Assembly: GCF_946478805.1 (NCBI RefSeq) | Contig: NZ_CAMLDC010000004.1 | Coordinates: forward strand, 1 to 64,000 | Length of the DNA stretch: 64,000 nt | Origin: an uncultured Fluviicola sp. | GTDB lineage: Bacteria > Bacteroidota > Bacteroidia > Flavobacteriales > Crocinitomicaceae | Direction of reading: 5' to 3' | Shown here: piece after piece, positions 42,968-50,826 of the stretch | Layout: every line of letters starts with the position of its first letter | How positions within the stretch are numbered: the first letter of the stretch is position 1 | Translations under genes and position numbers: made by a program | The notes under the pieces: generated by a model | What the model saw: only the letters and a program-made list of their open reading frames with translations | What the model was told of the DNA's origin: nothing | Database searches by the model: none

Positions 42968-43342
42968 ATGGCTATTATTCTGAATCTCATCGCTTTCACC
43001 GCTTGCATCATTTGGTTTCACCGATTGATAGGCAAACCGGAAAACAAGCTTATTCTTCCTGTGATCCTCGTATATCTGGCAAGTGCAATTACCTGCTTTA
43101 TGCTCTCCTTTGTTTTTCAACACGACTATTTGGACGGACTTCTTCACATCATCATAAGTGGCATTTCTATCCTCCTGTTCTGGCTTTGGACAACCATTGC
43201 ATTGATTGTAAAACATACTTCAAACAAACAGGTCAGATTCCTATTGACGGATCTTGCTCAAACGAGTGTATTGTTGATTGTTCCGCTGGGTGCCCTTCTC
43301 ATCATAAGCAATTCCACCTTCTCACTGAAAATCGGGGGATAA
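42968..43342 (+). CDS. Small membrane protein, function unknown
   Basis: 124 aa with four hydrophobic segments (about 2-18, 26-48, 57-80 and 96-115) joined by short loops containing HRLIGKPENK and KHTSNKQ. The first loop is positively charged, fitting a cytoplasmic location of basic residues. No catalytic or binding motif is seen, and I do not recognise the family. A reading frame on the opposite strand over the same bases (42908-43216) is rejected because this one has the regular membrane pattern. Confidence 0.6.
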   Translation: MAIILNLIAFTACIIWFHRLIGKPENKLILPVILVYLASAITCFMLSFVFQHDYLDGLLHIIISGISILLFWLWTTIALIVKHTSNKQVRFLLTDLAQTSVLLIVPLGALLIISNSTFSLKIGG

Positions 43343-43386
43343 TCATCATAAAAACTCATCTCCTTCATAATCTCAGTAGTTCATTA

Positions 43387-43543
43387 ACCACGAGGCACAC
43401 GAAGAGCACAAAGATTATTTTAAAGATTATTGGTTGTTACTAATCAAACAAGCTCATCCAAAATTGGATCTAGCAAAACAAAAAACCTCGTGCGCTTCGT
43501 GATCTTAGTGGTCTATTCAACCACGAAGCACACAAAGAGCGTG
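43387..43543. repeat. CCACGAAGCACAC-type intergenic repeat
   Basis: The sequence TAACCACGAGGCACACGAAGAG (given here as AACCACGAGGCAC then ACGAAGAG) is followed 120 nt later by CAACCACGAAGCAC then ACAAAGAG, and between them lies the inverted form CCTCGTGCGCTTCGTG. The stretch can pair with itself into a long imperfect hairpin. Near-identical CCACGAAG..CACAAAG elements are familiar from intergenic regions of many bacteria; no gene is present in 43343-43575. Confidence 0.7.
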
Positions 43544-43575
43544 AGGATTCTCTTTTATATGGAACAGACTATCAA

Positions 43576-43941
43576 TCAATGACCACCATGTTCCTTCTTT
43601 TCCATTCCACTCGGTTTGCAACAAGCCGGTAATTTTTCAAATGCTGTCGGATCCGCAAGAACCTCATCTGCATTATAACCTAATAGGGAAACCTGCTTTT
43701 TTATTTCAGCCAATGAAATCACATCATTCTTGAATTTCACCGTCAATTTCCGCGAATCCACATCTAATTCTGCGAATTTGATACCTTTTGTATAATTTAA
43801 CGCACCTTCAATACGTTCCTTGCATTCGCCGCATTCCGCACTTGTCTGGATGACAACTGTTTCTGTTTTAGCGGCCGGTTTCTGGCTGAATCCAAAACTG
43901 CTTACAAACAAAAGGGCTAAGATTAACAAACTATTTTTCAT
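43576..43941 (-). CDS. Periplasmic heavy-metal-associated (HMA) domain protein
   Basis: 121 aa. Signal peptide to residue 20 (SSFGFSQ). An HMA ferredoxin-like domain follows with the metal-binding C37-G-E-C40 in SAECGECKERIEGALNY, and the usual beta-alpha-beta pattern (FAELDVDSRKLTVKF, SLAEIKKQVSLLGYNADE). A C-terminal CC motif (LPACCKPSG) and a His-rich end (KKEHGGH) add further metal ligands. It is likely to bind copper, zinc or a similar ion in the periplasm and hand it over. It lies 46 nt downstream of the TonB receptor in the same direction, so the two and the gene upstream form an operon. Confidence 0.88.
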   Translation of the reverse strand: MKNSLLILALLFVSSFGFSQKPAAKTETVVIQTSAECGECKERIEGALNYTKGIKFAELDVDSRKLTVKFKNDVISLAEIKKQVSLLGYNADEVLADPTAFEKLPACCKPSGMEKKEHGGH

Positions 43942-43987
43942 GGTTTCTTCTTTTTAAAATTTAAATTTTGTTGATCAGTTACTGACC

Positions 43988-46204
43988 TCACTTTTTTTCT
44001 ACTTTTCGTTTAATCTCATATCGGAATCCGGCATAAACCACCGTTCCCATAACTGACGCCCATACACGGGTCGCATCGAAAGTCGGGTCGTACGGATTAT
44101 TTGCACTGATAATCGGATTTCTTTGTTTGAAGTTAAACAAGTTCTCTCCTCCGACATATACATCCCAACGTTTGAAATGACGTGTAATCTGCGCTAAACC
44201 AACCGGCACGACTTTACTCTTTTCATTCGTTAAACGCGAACCATCCGGCAATACGACATCCGGCAAACGCATCGGGCTATATACAGAAATCGTACCATCG
44301 ATTTCCCACTTTTTGTTCCTGCTCGCAAATGCCACGTTAAACAGACCTCTGTGCTGCGGAATCATCACCTGTTGTCTCAGGCTCCCGGCATAATCCGCTT
44401 TCACTTCCAGGAATTTATAAGCCAGACGGAAAGTGATCGTTTTCCAAGGCATGAAACTCAACTCGGTCTGAAAGGTACTGCTTCTGGAAACATTCCGCTG
44501 GAAACCAAAGAAAATCGAATCGGTGGATTGCTCGCGGTCAATAATCAATTGTTTGGTGAAACGTGCATGATAAAAATCCGCCGAAATGCTTGCCGCACGA
44601 TTCCACCATCTCATCGTTCTGATAACTGAAATTCCCGAGTTCCATACTTCTTCCTGTTCGTTACTGCTGTTCACGATCCATGCCTTCGAAGTTGCCAATA
44701 AGGAAGAATTATCCATCACTATCGTTGGTAATCTCCAGGATTTTCCTGTTGTCACTCGAATGTCAGTAAATTCATCCAGGGTATATTTCGCATGCACTCT
44801 CGGTGAAAACTGGAACTTTTCCTTCTGATCGCTGAATGCCGTTTGATAGTCCTCACGCATTCCGGCTACCAGTACCAAACGTGTTCCCGTATAAGTATAC
44901 TCGAAAAAAGCTCCCGGTGTAATCACGTTCCGATTGAAACTCACCGAATCCACATGTTGTTGCAGATCCTGGCCCACGACTGAAATTCCAACTTTGTATT
45001 TGTGCGCCGTTGTTCCGATGATTCCATCAAAAATAGCATTGATGTATCCGCGCAATTCTCTTCCGCCAAAATCCCTTAAACCATACAAACCATCCGATTG
45101 GTGGTATTTGAATTGGTACACAATCCCCAAACTTTGGTATCGCTTATTCGGGAACAGGAATCCTGTTTTGGCAAAAAACTCTGCGTGTTGGTTCGTTGTT
45201 TCGGCTTTGTATCGATTGGCAACTCCAAACAATTGTCCTCCTAATCGCTGATCGTAATAGCCGTTTACGCCAAATCGGGTCTCAAACTTTTTACCGGTGT
45301 ATTCCCAGCGATTCATAAAAGAGCCCGATTTACTCAAAGGCGCGTCGCGGAAACCATCTTTGTTCCGATCCCACTCACTTTGAAGTGTTGAAACATGGGC
45401 AAAAGTTCCCGTGCTCCATTTGTCGTTGATAATTTGTCCTCCATGCACATTCAATTCGGCTCTTCCCAAACTGGAACCATATCCATTTACAAAAACGCGC
45501 TGCATGGTGGTGGGTTTACGGAATTCGACGTTGATCAATCCTGCCATGGATTCATAACCATTTACCACTGAACCCGTTCCTTTCGTAATCTGGATCGATT
45601 CAACCCAGGTTCCCGGAACCGAATTCAATCCGAAACTACTTTCCAAACCGGTCAGGAAGGGAATATTTTCCATTTGCAGCTGTGTGTAGACGCCATCCAA
45701 TCCCAACAATTGGATTTTTTTTGCACCGGAAACAGCATCCGTGAAGTTCACATCAACGGTTGCATTGGTTTCAAAAGACTCTGATAAATTACAGCAGGCG
45801 GCCTTTTTCAATTCACCCTCCCCCAGATTTTCAACCTGGAGCGGTTTTAAGCGGGAAAAGGTTTTGGAATCCTGTTTGAACTCAATAATTACCTCATCCA
45901 ATTCATCGATTTCAAAAAGAAAGACTTCCAATCCTGAGAAGCGATCATCTTTCGTTACGATAAGGGAATCGCTTTCGTATCCGGGAGCGGAAATAACCAA
46001 TAAATCCGGTAAATCTTTAGGTAAGACCATCTCAAAACGTCCATTCTCTCCTGTGTAGACTTTCGTTTGAGCTTTTCTTAATATTACTGTTGCTTGTTTA
46101 AGCGGGATTTTTCCACCATTCTTTATTCCAAATACAATTCCCTGAAGTTGGGCTTGACTATAAGAAAGAAAAAACAGGAAAAAACCGAGTATGATAACTT
46201 TCAT
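43988..46204 (-). CDS. TonB-dependent receptor, probably for a metal
   Basis: 738 aa. Signal peptide to about residue 18 (LSYSQAQ), a CarboxypepD_reg-like domain (about 20-95), a plug domain (about 115-230) with KAACCNLSESFETNATVDV and IQLLGLDGVYTQLQMENIP, then a 22-strand type barrel with alternating aromatic residues (PRVHAKYTLDEFTDIRV and WRLPTIVMDN near 480-500). The C-terminus (YAGFRYEIKRKVEKK) adds a basic tail to the last strand. The adjacent CC in the plug, the HMA protein downstream and the HYC_CC_PP protein upstream point to metal uptake (inference); iron siderophore, copper and zinc are all possible. Confidence 0.92.
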   Translation of the reverse strand: MKVIILGFFLFFLSYSQAQLQGIVFGIKNGGKIPLKQATVILRKAQTKVYTGENGRFEMVLPKDLPDLLVISAPGYESDSLIVTKDDRFSGLEVFLFEIDELDEVIIEFKQDSKTFSRLKPLQVENLGEGELKKAACCNLSESFETNATVDVNFTDAVSGAKKIQLLGLDGVYTQLQMENIPFLTGLESSFGLNSVPGTWVESIQITKGTGSVVNGYESMAGLINVEFRKPTTMQRVFVNGYGSSLGRAELNVHGGQIINDKWSTGTFAHVSTLQSEWDRNKDGFRDAPLSKSGSFMNRWEYTGKKFETRFGVNGYYDQRLGGQLFGVANRYKAETTNQHAEFFAKTGFLFPNKRYQSLGIVYQFKYHQSDGLYGLRDFGGRELRGYINAIFDGIIGTTAHKYKVGISVVGQDLQQHVDSVSFNRNVITPGAFFEYTYTGTRLVLVAGMREDYQTAFSDQKEKFQFSPRVHAKYTLDEFTDIRVTTGKSWRLPTIVMDNSSLLATSKAWIVNSSNEQEEVWNSGISVIRTMRWWNRAASISADFYHARFTKQLIIDREQSTDSIFFGFQRNVSRSSTFQTELSFMPWKTITFRLAYKFLEVKADYAGSLRQQVMIPQHRGLFNVAFASRNKKWEIDGTISVYSPMRLPDVVLPDGSRLTNEKSKVVPVGLAQITRHFKRWDVYVGGENLFNFKQRNPIISANNPYDPTFDATRVWASVMGTVVYAGFRYEIKRKVEKK

Positions 46205-46252
46205 TGTTTTTGACGTTTAATTCGACTTCACTTTTGTAACAAAAGGAAGGAA

Positions 46253-46696
46253 TCACAGGCGCCAAATACACAAATGAGTTAATCTTTCGAGACTTGAAAG
46301 TATGGTTGGTGGATCAGAACCCGAAAAAAGCTCCTCGTCATCATTGCCCCAAAGCACTTCGAAATGCGAGAAAAACGACAAAACAGAAACTGTTTCTATC
46401 GCTTCCGAAAAGATAGGATGTACATTCTGAAAGAAGAAAAAAGAGAATTGCCAATTGGAAACTTCATCCAAACAGCAATTATCAGAGATTGTCTCCCGAT
46501 CCGAAACAATCACTTCTGTACCCGAACAACAATCCGGTTTTTCAATCATCAAATGCTCTTCCGAACATTCACCGGATGGAACGAAAACAGAATTCGACAC
46601 GCTGTTATCGTGCAAACAAGTATGCTGGTAAAATGGAATTCCAATGGTACCCATAAGTACCACCACGATCATTCCCATCTGAAGCATTCGTTTCAT
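46253..46696 (-). CDS. HYC_CC_PP family protein
   Basis: 147 aa from ATG 46696. A signal-anchor (MKRMLQMGMIVVVLMGTIGIPFYQHTC) is followed by the family-defining pattern: HTC near 26-28, CC pairs at PDCCSGTE and DNCCLDE, and DPP near the C-terminus (GSDPPTI). In Bacteroidota these proteins are found beside TonB receptors and heavy-metal proteins, and they are thought to help metal handling (family recollection). It lies 48 nt upstream of the TonB receptor. A TACTTTTG -7 box ends 6 nt before the ATG, so the mRNA should have almost no leader. The open frame continues upstream but that part is intergenic. Confidence 0.82.
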   Translation of the reverse strand: MKRMLQMGMIVVVLMGTIGIPFYQHTCLHDNSVSNSVFVPSGECSEEHLMIEKPDCCSGTEVIVSDRETISDNCCLDEVSNWQFSFFFFQNVHPIFSEAIETVSVLSFFSHFEVLWGNDDEELFSGSDPPTILSSLERLTHLCIWRL

Positions 46697-46702
46697 CGAA
46701 AT

Positions 46703-46710
46703 CAAAAGTA
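46703..46710 (-). promoter_or_regulatory. -7 box (TACTTTTG) of the metal-uptake operon
   Basis: Perfect TANNTTTG on the minus strand. Its mirror partner for the divergent regulator gene lies at 46778-46785 with the identical octamer, so both directions fire from a 107-nt spacer. Confidence 0.55.
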
Positions 46711-46777
46711 CAAAAAAAGAAGTAGGGATAAATTGATAAAAAACTTTTAACTTGAAATGCCAACGGATTAAACTTCG

Positions 46778-46785
46778 TACTTTTG
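46778..46785 (+). promoter_or_regulatory. -7 box (TACTTTTG) of the Fur/Zur-CDF operon
   Basis: Perfect TANNTTTG, 17 nt before the ATG, with a TTG at 46752-46754 about 23 nt upstream. A metal-regulator operator is expected between the two boxes, but no clear palindrome is visible to me. Confidence 0.55.
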
Positions 46786-46802
46786 TTATCCTGAAAATCA
46801 AG

Positions 46803-47198
46803 ATGAAGACAACACGGAACACAGCAGCCAGAAGTGCTATTTTAGAACTCATTAATGACTCGAATGTAGCCTTGTCACAACCTGCTATTCAACACAAATT
46901 GAATGGTTTGTGCGATCGTGTTACCATTTACCGCGTCTTGGAACGCTTATTGGATGACGGACTGATTCATAAGATCGTCAATGTAAACGGCGTAGTCAAT
47001 TATGCAGCCTGTAATTCCTGTAACCACAATCACCAGCATGATCATGAGCATATTCATTTCAGTTGCCGAATTTGTGGTGAGTTGACCTGCCTGGATCAGG
47101 TGATTCCGTCATTTTCGCTTCCTGAAGGATTCCAGGCAGAAGAAACCTTCTTCACCATTTCCGGAGTTTGTAAAAACTGCAAAAATTCGGAGAAATGA
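46803..47198 (+). CDS. Fur-family metal-responsive repressor (Zur-like)
   Basis: 131 aa from the ATG downstream of the -7 box; the longer open frame contains the promoter. A winged helix (1-75) with NVALSQPAIQHKLNGLCDRVTIYRVLERLLDDGLIHKI is followed by the dimerisation/metal domain. Structural-zinc CxxC pairs are C88-C91 (CRICGELTC) and C123-C126 (CKNC). A His-rich loop (CNHNHQHDHEHIH, 73-85) supplies sensing ligands. In place of the usual Fur iron site this pattern suits zinc or a similar ion. It is divergent from the TonB-receptor operon and overlaps the CDF gene by 4 nt, so it is likely to control both. Confidence 0.9.
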   Translation: MKTTRNTAARSAILELINDSNVALSQPAIQHKLNGLCDRVTIYRVLERLLDDGLIHKIVNVNGVVNYAACNSCNHNHQHDHEHIHFSCRICGELTCLDQVIPSFSLPEGFQAEETFFTISGVCKNCKNSEK

Positions 47199-48082
47199 GT
47201 ATCAACCATGAAAAAGCGGAAAAAACTGCTTGGTTCAGTTTGGTCGGCAATTTCCTGATGGCCGTTGTGAAAGCCTTGGTCGGATATTTCGGAAACTCTT
47301 ATGCCTTGATTGCTGATGCGATCGAATCGACAGGTGACGTCTTTGCTTCAGCCCTGGTTATTGTCGGTTTTCGCTATGCAAAAAGACCACCGGATGAAAA
47401 CCATCCTTACGGACATGGAAAAGTAGAACCTTTAATCACTTTTGTCGTCGTTGGATTCCTGGTTGCCTCCGCCACTTTGATTATCATTGAAAGTATTTAC
47501 AACATTCAAACGCCCCATAAAGCTCCGGCAGCTTACACGCTTTGGTTTATCGGAGGAATTATCATCGTAAAAGAACTGTTTTTCCGCTTTGTCTCCAAAT
47601 CCGGGGATGAAACCGGTAGCACCTCATTGAAGGCCGATGCCTGGCACCATCGAAGTGATGCAATTACTTCCGCCTGTGCTTTTGTCGGAATTGCGATTGC
47701 CGTTTACATGGGTGATTCATGGGCTCAAGCTGACGATTGGGCGGCATTGGTAGCTTCCATGATCATTCTTTACAATGCTTACAAAATATTCCGGCCCGCA
47801 CTTGGAGAGATTATGGATGAGCATGTACACGACGACTTTATCCTCGTTATCCGCGAAAAATCCAAGGAAGTCTCGGGAATTATCGATACGGAAAAGTGTA
47901 TGGTCCGGAAATCCGGAATGCGTTATTGGGTCGATTTGCACATTCATGTGGACAGGAACTTAAGTGTTCATGAAGGTCATACCATTGCTCACAACCTGAA
48001 AAAGCATTTGATGGATGAAATCCCTGAGATCGAAGACATCCTGGTCCATGTGGAACCATCTGAATCGAAAATTGAAAATTGA
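47195..48082 (+). CDS. Cation diffusion facilitator (CDF) family metal exporter
   Basis: 295 aa. Six transmembrane helices in residues 10-205 hold the metal-site motifs ALIADAIESTGDVF (about 31-44) and KADAWHHRSDAI (about 148-159, HxxxD), the zinc/iron site of the family. A C-terminal cytoplasmic domain (about 210-295) has MDEHVHDD and WVDLHIHVD, and ends in HVEPSESKIEN. It exports Zn2+, Fe2+ or a similar divalent ion by proton exchange. Start ATGA overlaps the stop of the Fur-type regulator, so it is in the same operon and probably induced when the metal is in excess. Confidence 0.93.
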   Translation: MSINHEKAEKTAWFSLVGNFLMAVVKALVGYFGNSYALIADAIESTGDVFASALVIVGFRYAKRPPDENHPYGHGKVEPLITFVVVGFLVASATLIIIESIYNIQTPHKAPAAYTLWFIGGIIIVKELFFRFVSKSGDETGSTSLKADAWHHRSDAITSACAFVGIAIAVYMGDSWAQADDWAALVASMIILYNAYKIFRPALGEIMDEHVHDDFILVIREKSKEVSGIIDTEKCMVRKSGMRYWVDLHIHVDRNLSVHEGHTIAHNLKKHLMDEIPEIEDILVHVEPSESKIEN

Positions 48083-48096
48083 AAAAATCACAAAGC

Positions 48097-48127
48097 TTTT
48101 CAATTCTGCATTTTACATTTTCAATTT
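48097..48127 (+). repeat. TTTTCAATTCT..CATTTTCAATT dispersed repeat, copy 2
   Basis: An AT-rich 31-nt stretch with related copies at 69-100 (copy 1) and 51631-51660 (copy 3). It lies directly before the nfu promoter. Confidence 0.6.
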
Positions 48128-48131
48128 GCCC

Positions 48132-48139
48132 TATCTTTG
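48132..48139 (+). promoter_or_regulatory. -7 box (TATCTTTG) upstream of nfu
   Basis: Perfect TANNTTTG match, 26 nt before the ATG. Confidence 0.55.
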
Positions 48140-48165
48140 TACCATAAAATAAACATACAAACATC

Positions 48166-48771
48166 ATGACATCAGTTCCAGTTACAGTATACGTCGAAAT
48201 GACACCCAATCCAAACACGATGAAATTCGTTGCAAACAAATATTTGTTGATCAATGGAGAGTCGGTTGAATTTCATTCAGGTGCAGAAGCCAAAGGTTAT
48301 TCACCATTAGCAGAAGAATTATTTCATTTCCCTTTCGTAAAAACAGTTTTTATCACCGCAAATTTTGTAACGATCGCTAAAAATGACTCTATTTCATGGG
48401 ATTTCGTTACCATGGAATTACGTGAATTCGTTAAGAATTGGATTGCTGAAGGAAAAGACATCCTGATCCAAATGCCGGTTGCAAAATCGAAACCTGCCGG
48501 CAGCGACGAATCAAAGCCCGCAAAAGAATATGCTCCGTCCGAATACGATGACGCTATCCGTTCTTTATTGGATGAATATGTTCGTCCGGCGGTAGAAGGT
48601 GACGGTGGCGCAATCGATTTTGTTGGATTTGAGGAAGGAACCGTAACAGTAGCGCTTCGTGGTGCCTGTTCAGGTTGTCCGTCCAGTACAGCAACATTGA
48701 AAGGCGGGATTGAAAACCTATTGAAGCAACATTTACCGGATGTAAAAGAAGTCGTTGCAGAATCTTTGTAA
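48166..48771 (+). CDS. nfu: NifU-family iron-sulfur scaffold/carrier protein (Nfu)
   Basis: 201 aa. The N-terminal domain (1-100) is Nfu_N (VYVEMTPNPNTMKFVANKYLL, SPLAEELFHFPFVKTVFITANFVTI). A Lys/Ser/Pro-rich linker (103-122) leads to a C-terminal NifU-like domain with the 4Fe-4S ligands C168-S-G-C171 in GACSGCPSSTATLKGG. It carries an assembled Fe-S cluster to apo-proteins in the cytoplasm. Unlike NifU it lacks an IscU domain. Monocistronic, followed by a palindromic terminator-like element. Confidence 0.95.
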   Translation: MTSVPVTVYVEMTPNPNTMKFVANKYLLINGESVEFHSGAEAKGYSPLAEELFHFPFVKTVFITANFVTIAKNDSISWDFVTMELREFVKNWIAEGKDILIQMPVAKSKPAGSDESKPAKEYAPSEYDDAIRSLLDEYVRPAVEGDGGAIDFVGFEEGTVTVALRGACSGCPSSTATLKGGIENLLKQHLPDVKEVVAESL

Positions 48772-48798
48772 GATTTATTGAATATCATATGAACCTGG

Positions 48799-48824
48799 TG
48801 GGGACGCGATTAATCGTGTCCCCA
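48799..48824. terminator. 26-nt palindrome after nfu, same family as 11066-11091
   Basis: TGGGGACGCGATT pairs with AATCGTGTCCCCA (one G-T wobble). The core GCGATTAATCG and length match the element at 11066-11091. TTTTGCTTTTT follows, so it can terminate nfu transcription. Confidence 0.8.
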
Positions 48825-48909
48825 TTTTGCTTTTTAAAAAACTTTCATGATCATTTATGGAATTTCCGGATGCCTGACATCTCTATGGAAATCAATTAAA
48901 ATTCAGATC

Positions 48910-49617
48910 ATGAAAACAATCACATTTATCGCAACTTTATTCCTTACAGGAATGACTTTCGCACAAAACACATTCGGAGATATCATTGGGACCTTCACTA
49001 AACCGGATAAAAAAGAAGGGATTTTTGGAGCTTATGCTGTAACAACCAGAGGGGATCAAGTCTTCAAAGCATCAACTGACGAAGATGGAAGATATCGAAT
49101 CTCAGCTGTTCCGGCAGGAAGCTATCGGGTCTATTTTATTTATGAAGGCGACACTACTTATTCAAAAAGCATGGTAGAAGTAGCACCTGACGGTTTTGGA
49201 GACAATGGATTAGTCGCTCAGTCAAATTCCACAGTAATTGAAGAAATAGTTATTTCTGAACCTATTTACAGATTAACTAAAGGTGTAGCACCGGAAATTA
49301 AACTGACTAAAAAGGATATTGTACACATGCCTGTGAAGTTTAACGCGAAACAAATGGTTGCATCCATGACTTCTGATGTGAAACTGACAGATGACGGGCA
49401 ACTGATTTTCAGAGGAGCAAGAAAAGGTGATGTGATCAATTACATTGATGGGGTAAAAATGACCGATGTTCAAAATGTGCCGAGTGCAGCTTTGGGATAT
49501 GTCATGGTTTACTCAGGAGCAATCCCCGCAAAATACGGAGACACAACCGGTGGAGTGGTTGTCATGGAAACCTTGAGTTACTTTGATCTGCTAAGAGAAT
49601 ACAATAACAGACCATAA
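48910..49617 (+). CDS. Secreted plug-only TonB-receptor-like protein
   Basis: 235 aa from ATG 48910, giving signal peptide MKTITFIATLFLTGMTFAQ; the upstream extension to 48847 lacks a signal and is ignored. A CarboxypepD_reg/SpaA-like beta sandwich (about 22-100: FGAYAVTTRGDQVFKASTDE, RYRISAVPAGSYRVYFIYEG) is followed by a TonB plug-like region (about 130-225: DGQLIFRGARKGDVINYIDG, NVPSAALGYVMVYSGAIPAKYG). It then ends (LREYNNRP) where a receptor's barrel should start. Neither frameshift nor further barrel frame is seen downstream, where a terminator begins 15 nt later, so it looks like a finished plug-only protein. Role unknown. Confidence 0.8.
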   Translation: MKTITFIATLFLTGMTFAQNTFGDIIGTFTKPDKKEGIFGAYAVTTRGDQVFKASTDEDGRYRISAVPAGSYRVYFIYEGDTTYSKSMVEVAPDGFGDNGLVAQSNSTVIEEIVISEPIYRLTKGVAPEIKLTKKDIVHMPVKFNAKQMVASMTSDVKLTDDGQLIFRGARKGDVINYIDGVKMTDVQNVPSAALGYVMVYSGAIPAKYGDTTGGVVVMETLSYFDLLREYNNRP

Positions 49618-49631
49618 AAACCATCCTTTAC

Positions 49632-49666
49632 AAAAGAGGGGTTGTCCAAAAGACAATCCCTTTTTT
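49632..49666 (+). terminator. Terminator after the plug-only gene
   Basis: AAAAG-A-GGGGTTGTC pairs with GACAATCCC-TTTTTT (one G-T) around a 5-nt loop, followed by further T. Confidence 0.85.
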
Positions 49667-49737
49667 ATTTGGACAACTATAGATACAAAGTTCACATAGG
49701 AATTCCTGTATTACAACTATGTGATCTACTTTGGTTT

Positions 49738-50826
49738 TTATTCCGGGAAAAAATTCGGACTCGATTCTTGCATCGGAGCCATGTATTTTTTCAAATTCTG
49801 TTCGTCCTGCTGATTCAGGATCATCAACATATTGTCGGATTCCACGATAATGTAATTCTCCAATCCCTGGATCAGGGCCAATTTGTCATTCGGTAAGTTT
49901 ACAATGCAATTTTCAGAATTGATCATATGCACATTGTCCCCGATAACTGCATTTCCATTATAATCCTTATCCAGGTGGGAATACAAACTGCCCCAAGTTC
50001 CTAAATCGGACCAATCGAAGTTCGACAATACGACATCTACGTTCTTCGCATTTTCCATCACTGCAAAGTCAATTGAAATATCCTCGCAGGCAGCAAAAGA
50101 AGCATTGACATAAGCTTGTTCTTCTGATGTATTGTATTTTTGGGATTCATCCATAAACAAATGGAACAACTCCGGTTTGAATTTCTCCAAGGCATTCAAA
50201 ATTGTTTTTGCACGCCAGATAAAAATCCCTGAGTTCCAATAATAATTTCCGCTTCTCAGGAAAATTTCAGCCAATTCCCGGTTCGGTTTTTCGGTGAAAT
50301 GCTTCACGTCTTTTACCTGACCCGGAAGAATATCTCCATCCTCAACGAATTCGATATAACCATAACCGGTATCAGGTCTTGTGGGTTTAATTCCCAACGT
50401 AACCAAACGATCTTCTTTATTAGCTGTTGAAATTGCCGTGTTTACGATCTCTGTAAATTTATCCTCTTTCAGGATCAGGTGATCCGAAGGGGCAACGACC
50501 AATGTCGCATTCGGATTGATCGCATGAATTTTAGCTGCAGCATACGTGATACAAGGCGCCGTATTCTTTCTTTCAGGTTCCGTCAGGATCTGACTGTCTT
50601 TCAACTCAGGAAGCTGCTCCTTCACCAGGGAAGCATAATTTGCATTGGTGACAATATAAATATTTTCAGCCGGGGCAATATGCAATAAGCGTTCAAATGT
50701 CATTCTCAGTAACGACTTTCCTATCCCAAGAACATCTAAAAATTGCTTTGGCCGTTGAACAGTTGACATAGGCCAGAATCGGCTTCCGATTCCACCGGCC
50801 ATAATAACGCAGTAATTATCTTTCAT
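49738..50826 (-). CDS. manC: Mannose-1-phosphate guanylyltransferase
   Basis: 362 aa. It makes GDP-mannose from mannose-1-phosphate and GTP for cell-surface glycans. The nucleotidyltransferase signature MAGGIGSRFWPMSTVQRPKQFLD (9-31) has the Gly-rich loop, Arg and Lys. FVEKPN-like HFTEKPNRELAEIF lies near 150-163, and YYWNSGIFIWRA near 173-184. The protein is the short form without a fused mannose-6-phosphate isomerase domain, with only a short C-terminal left-handed-helix-like part (GDNVHMINSENCIVN). It overlaps the upstream SprT-like gene by 11 nt, so the two are translated from one mRNA. Confidence 0.93.
   Translation of the reverse strand: MKDNYCVIMAGGIGSRFWPMSTVQRPKQFLDVLGIGKSLLRMTFERLLHIAPAENIYIVTNANYASLVKEQLPELKDSQILTEPERKNTAPCITYAAAKIHAINPNATLVVAPSDHLILKEDKFTEIVNTAISTANKEDRLVTLGIKPTRPDTGYGYIEFVEDGDILPGQVKDVKHFTEKPNRELAEIFLRSGNYYWNSGIFIWRAKTILNALEKFKPELFHLFMDESQKYNTSEEQAYVNASFAACEDISIDFAVMENAKNVDVVLSNFDWSDLGTWGSLYSHLDKDYNGNAVIGDNVHMINSENCIVNLPNDKLALIQGLENYIIVESDNMLMILNQQDEQNLKKYMAPMQESSPNFFPE

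Noticed and set aside
42908..43216. Open reading frame of about 100 codons on the minus strand, opposite the small membrane protein
   Set aside because: Low-complexity and charged, with no family resemblance; the plus-strand frame at 42968-43342 has four regular hydrophobic helices and a normal start.
46697..46852. Longer start for the HYC_CC_PP gene, adding about 50 residues
   Set aside because: The extension runs across the divergent promoter and the start of the Fur/Zur gene and lacks signal-peptide features.
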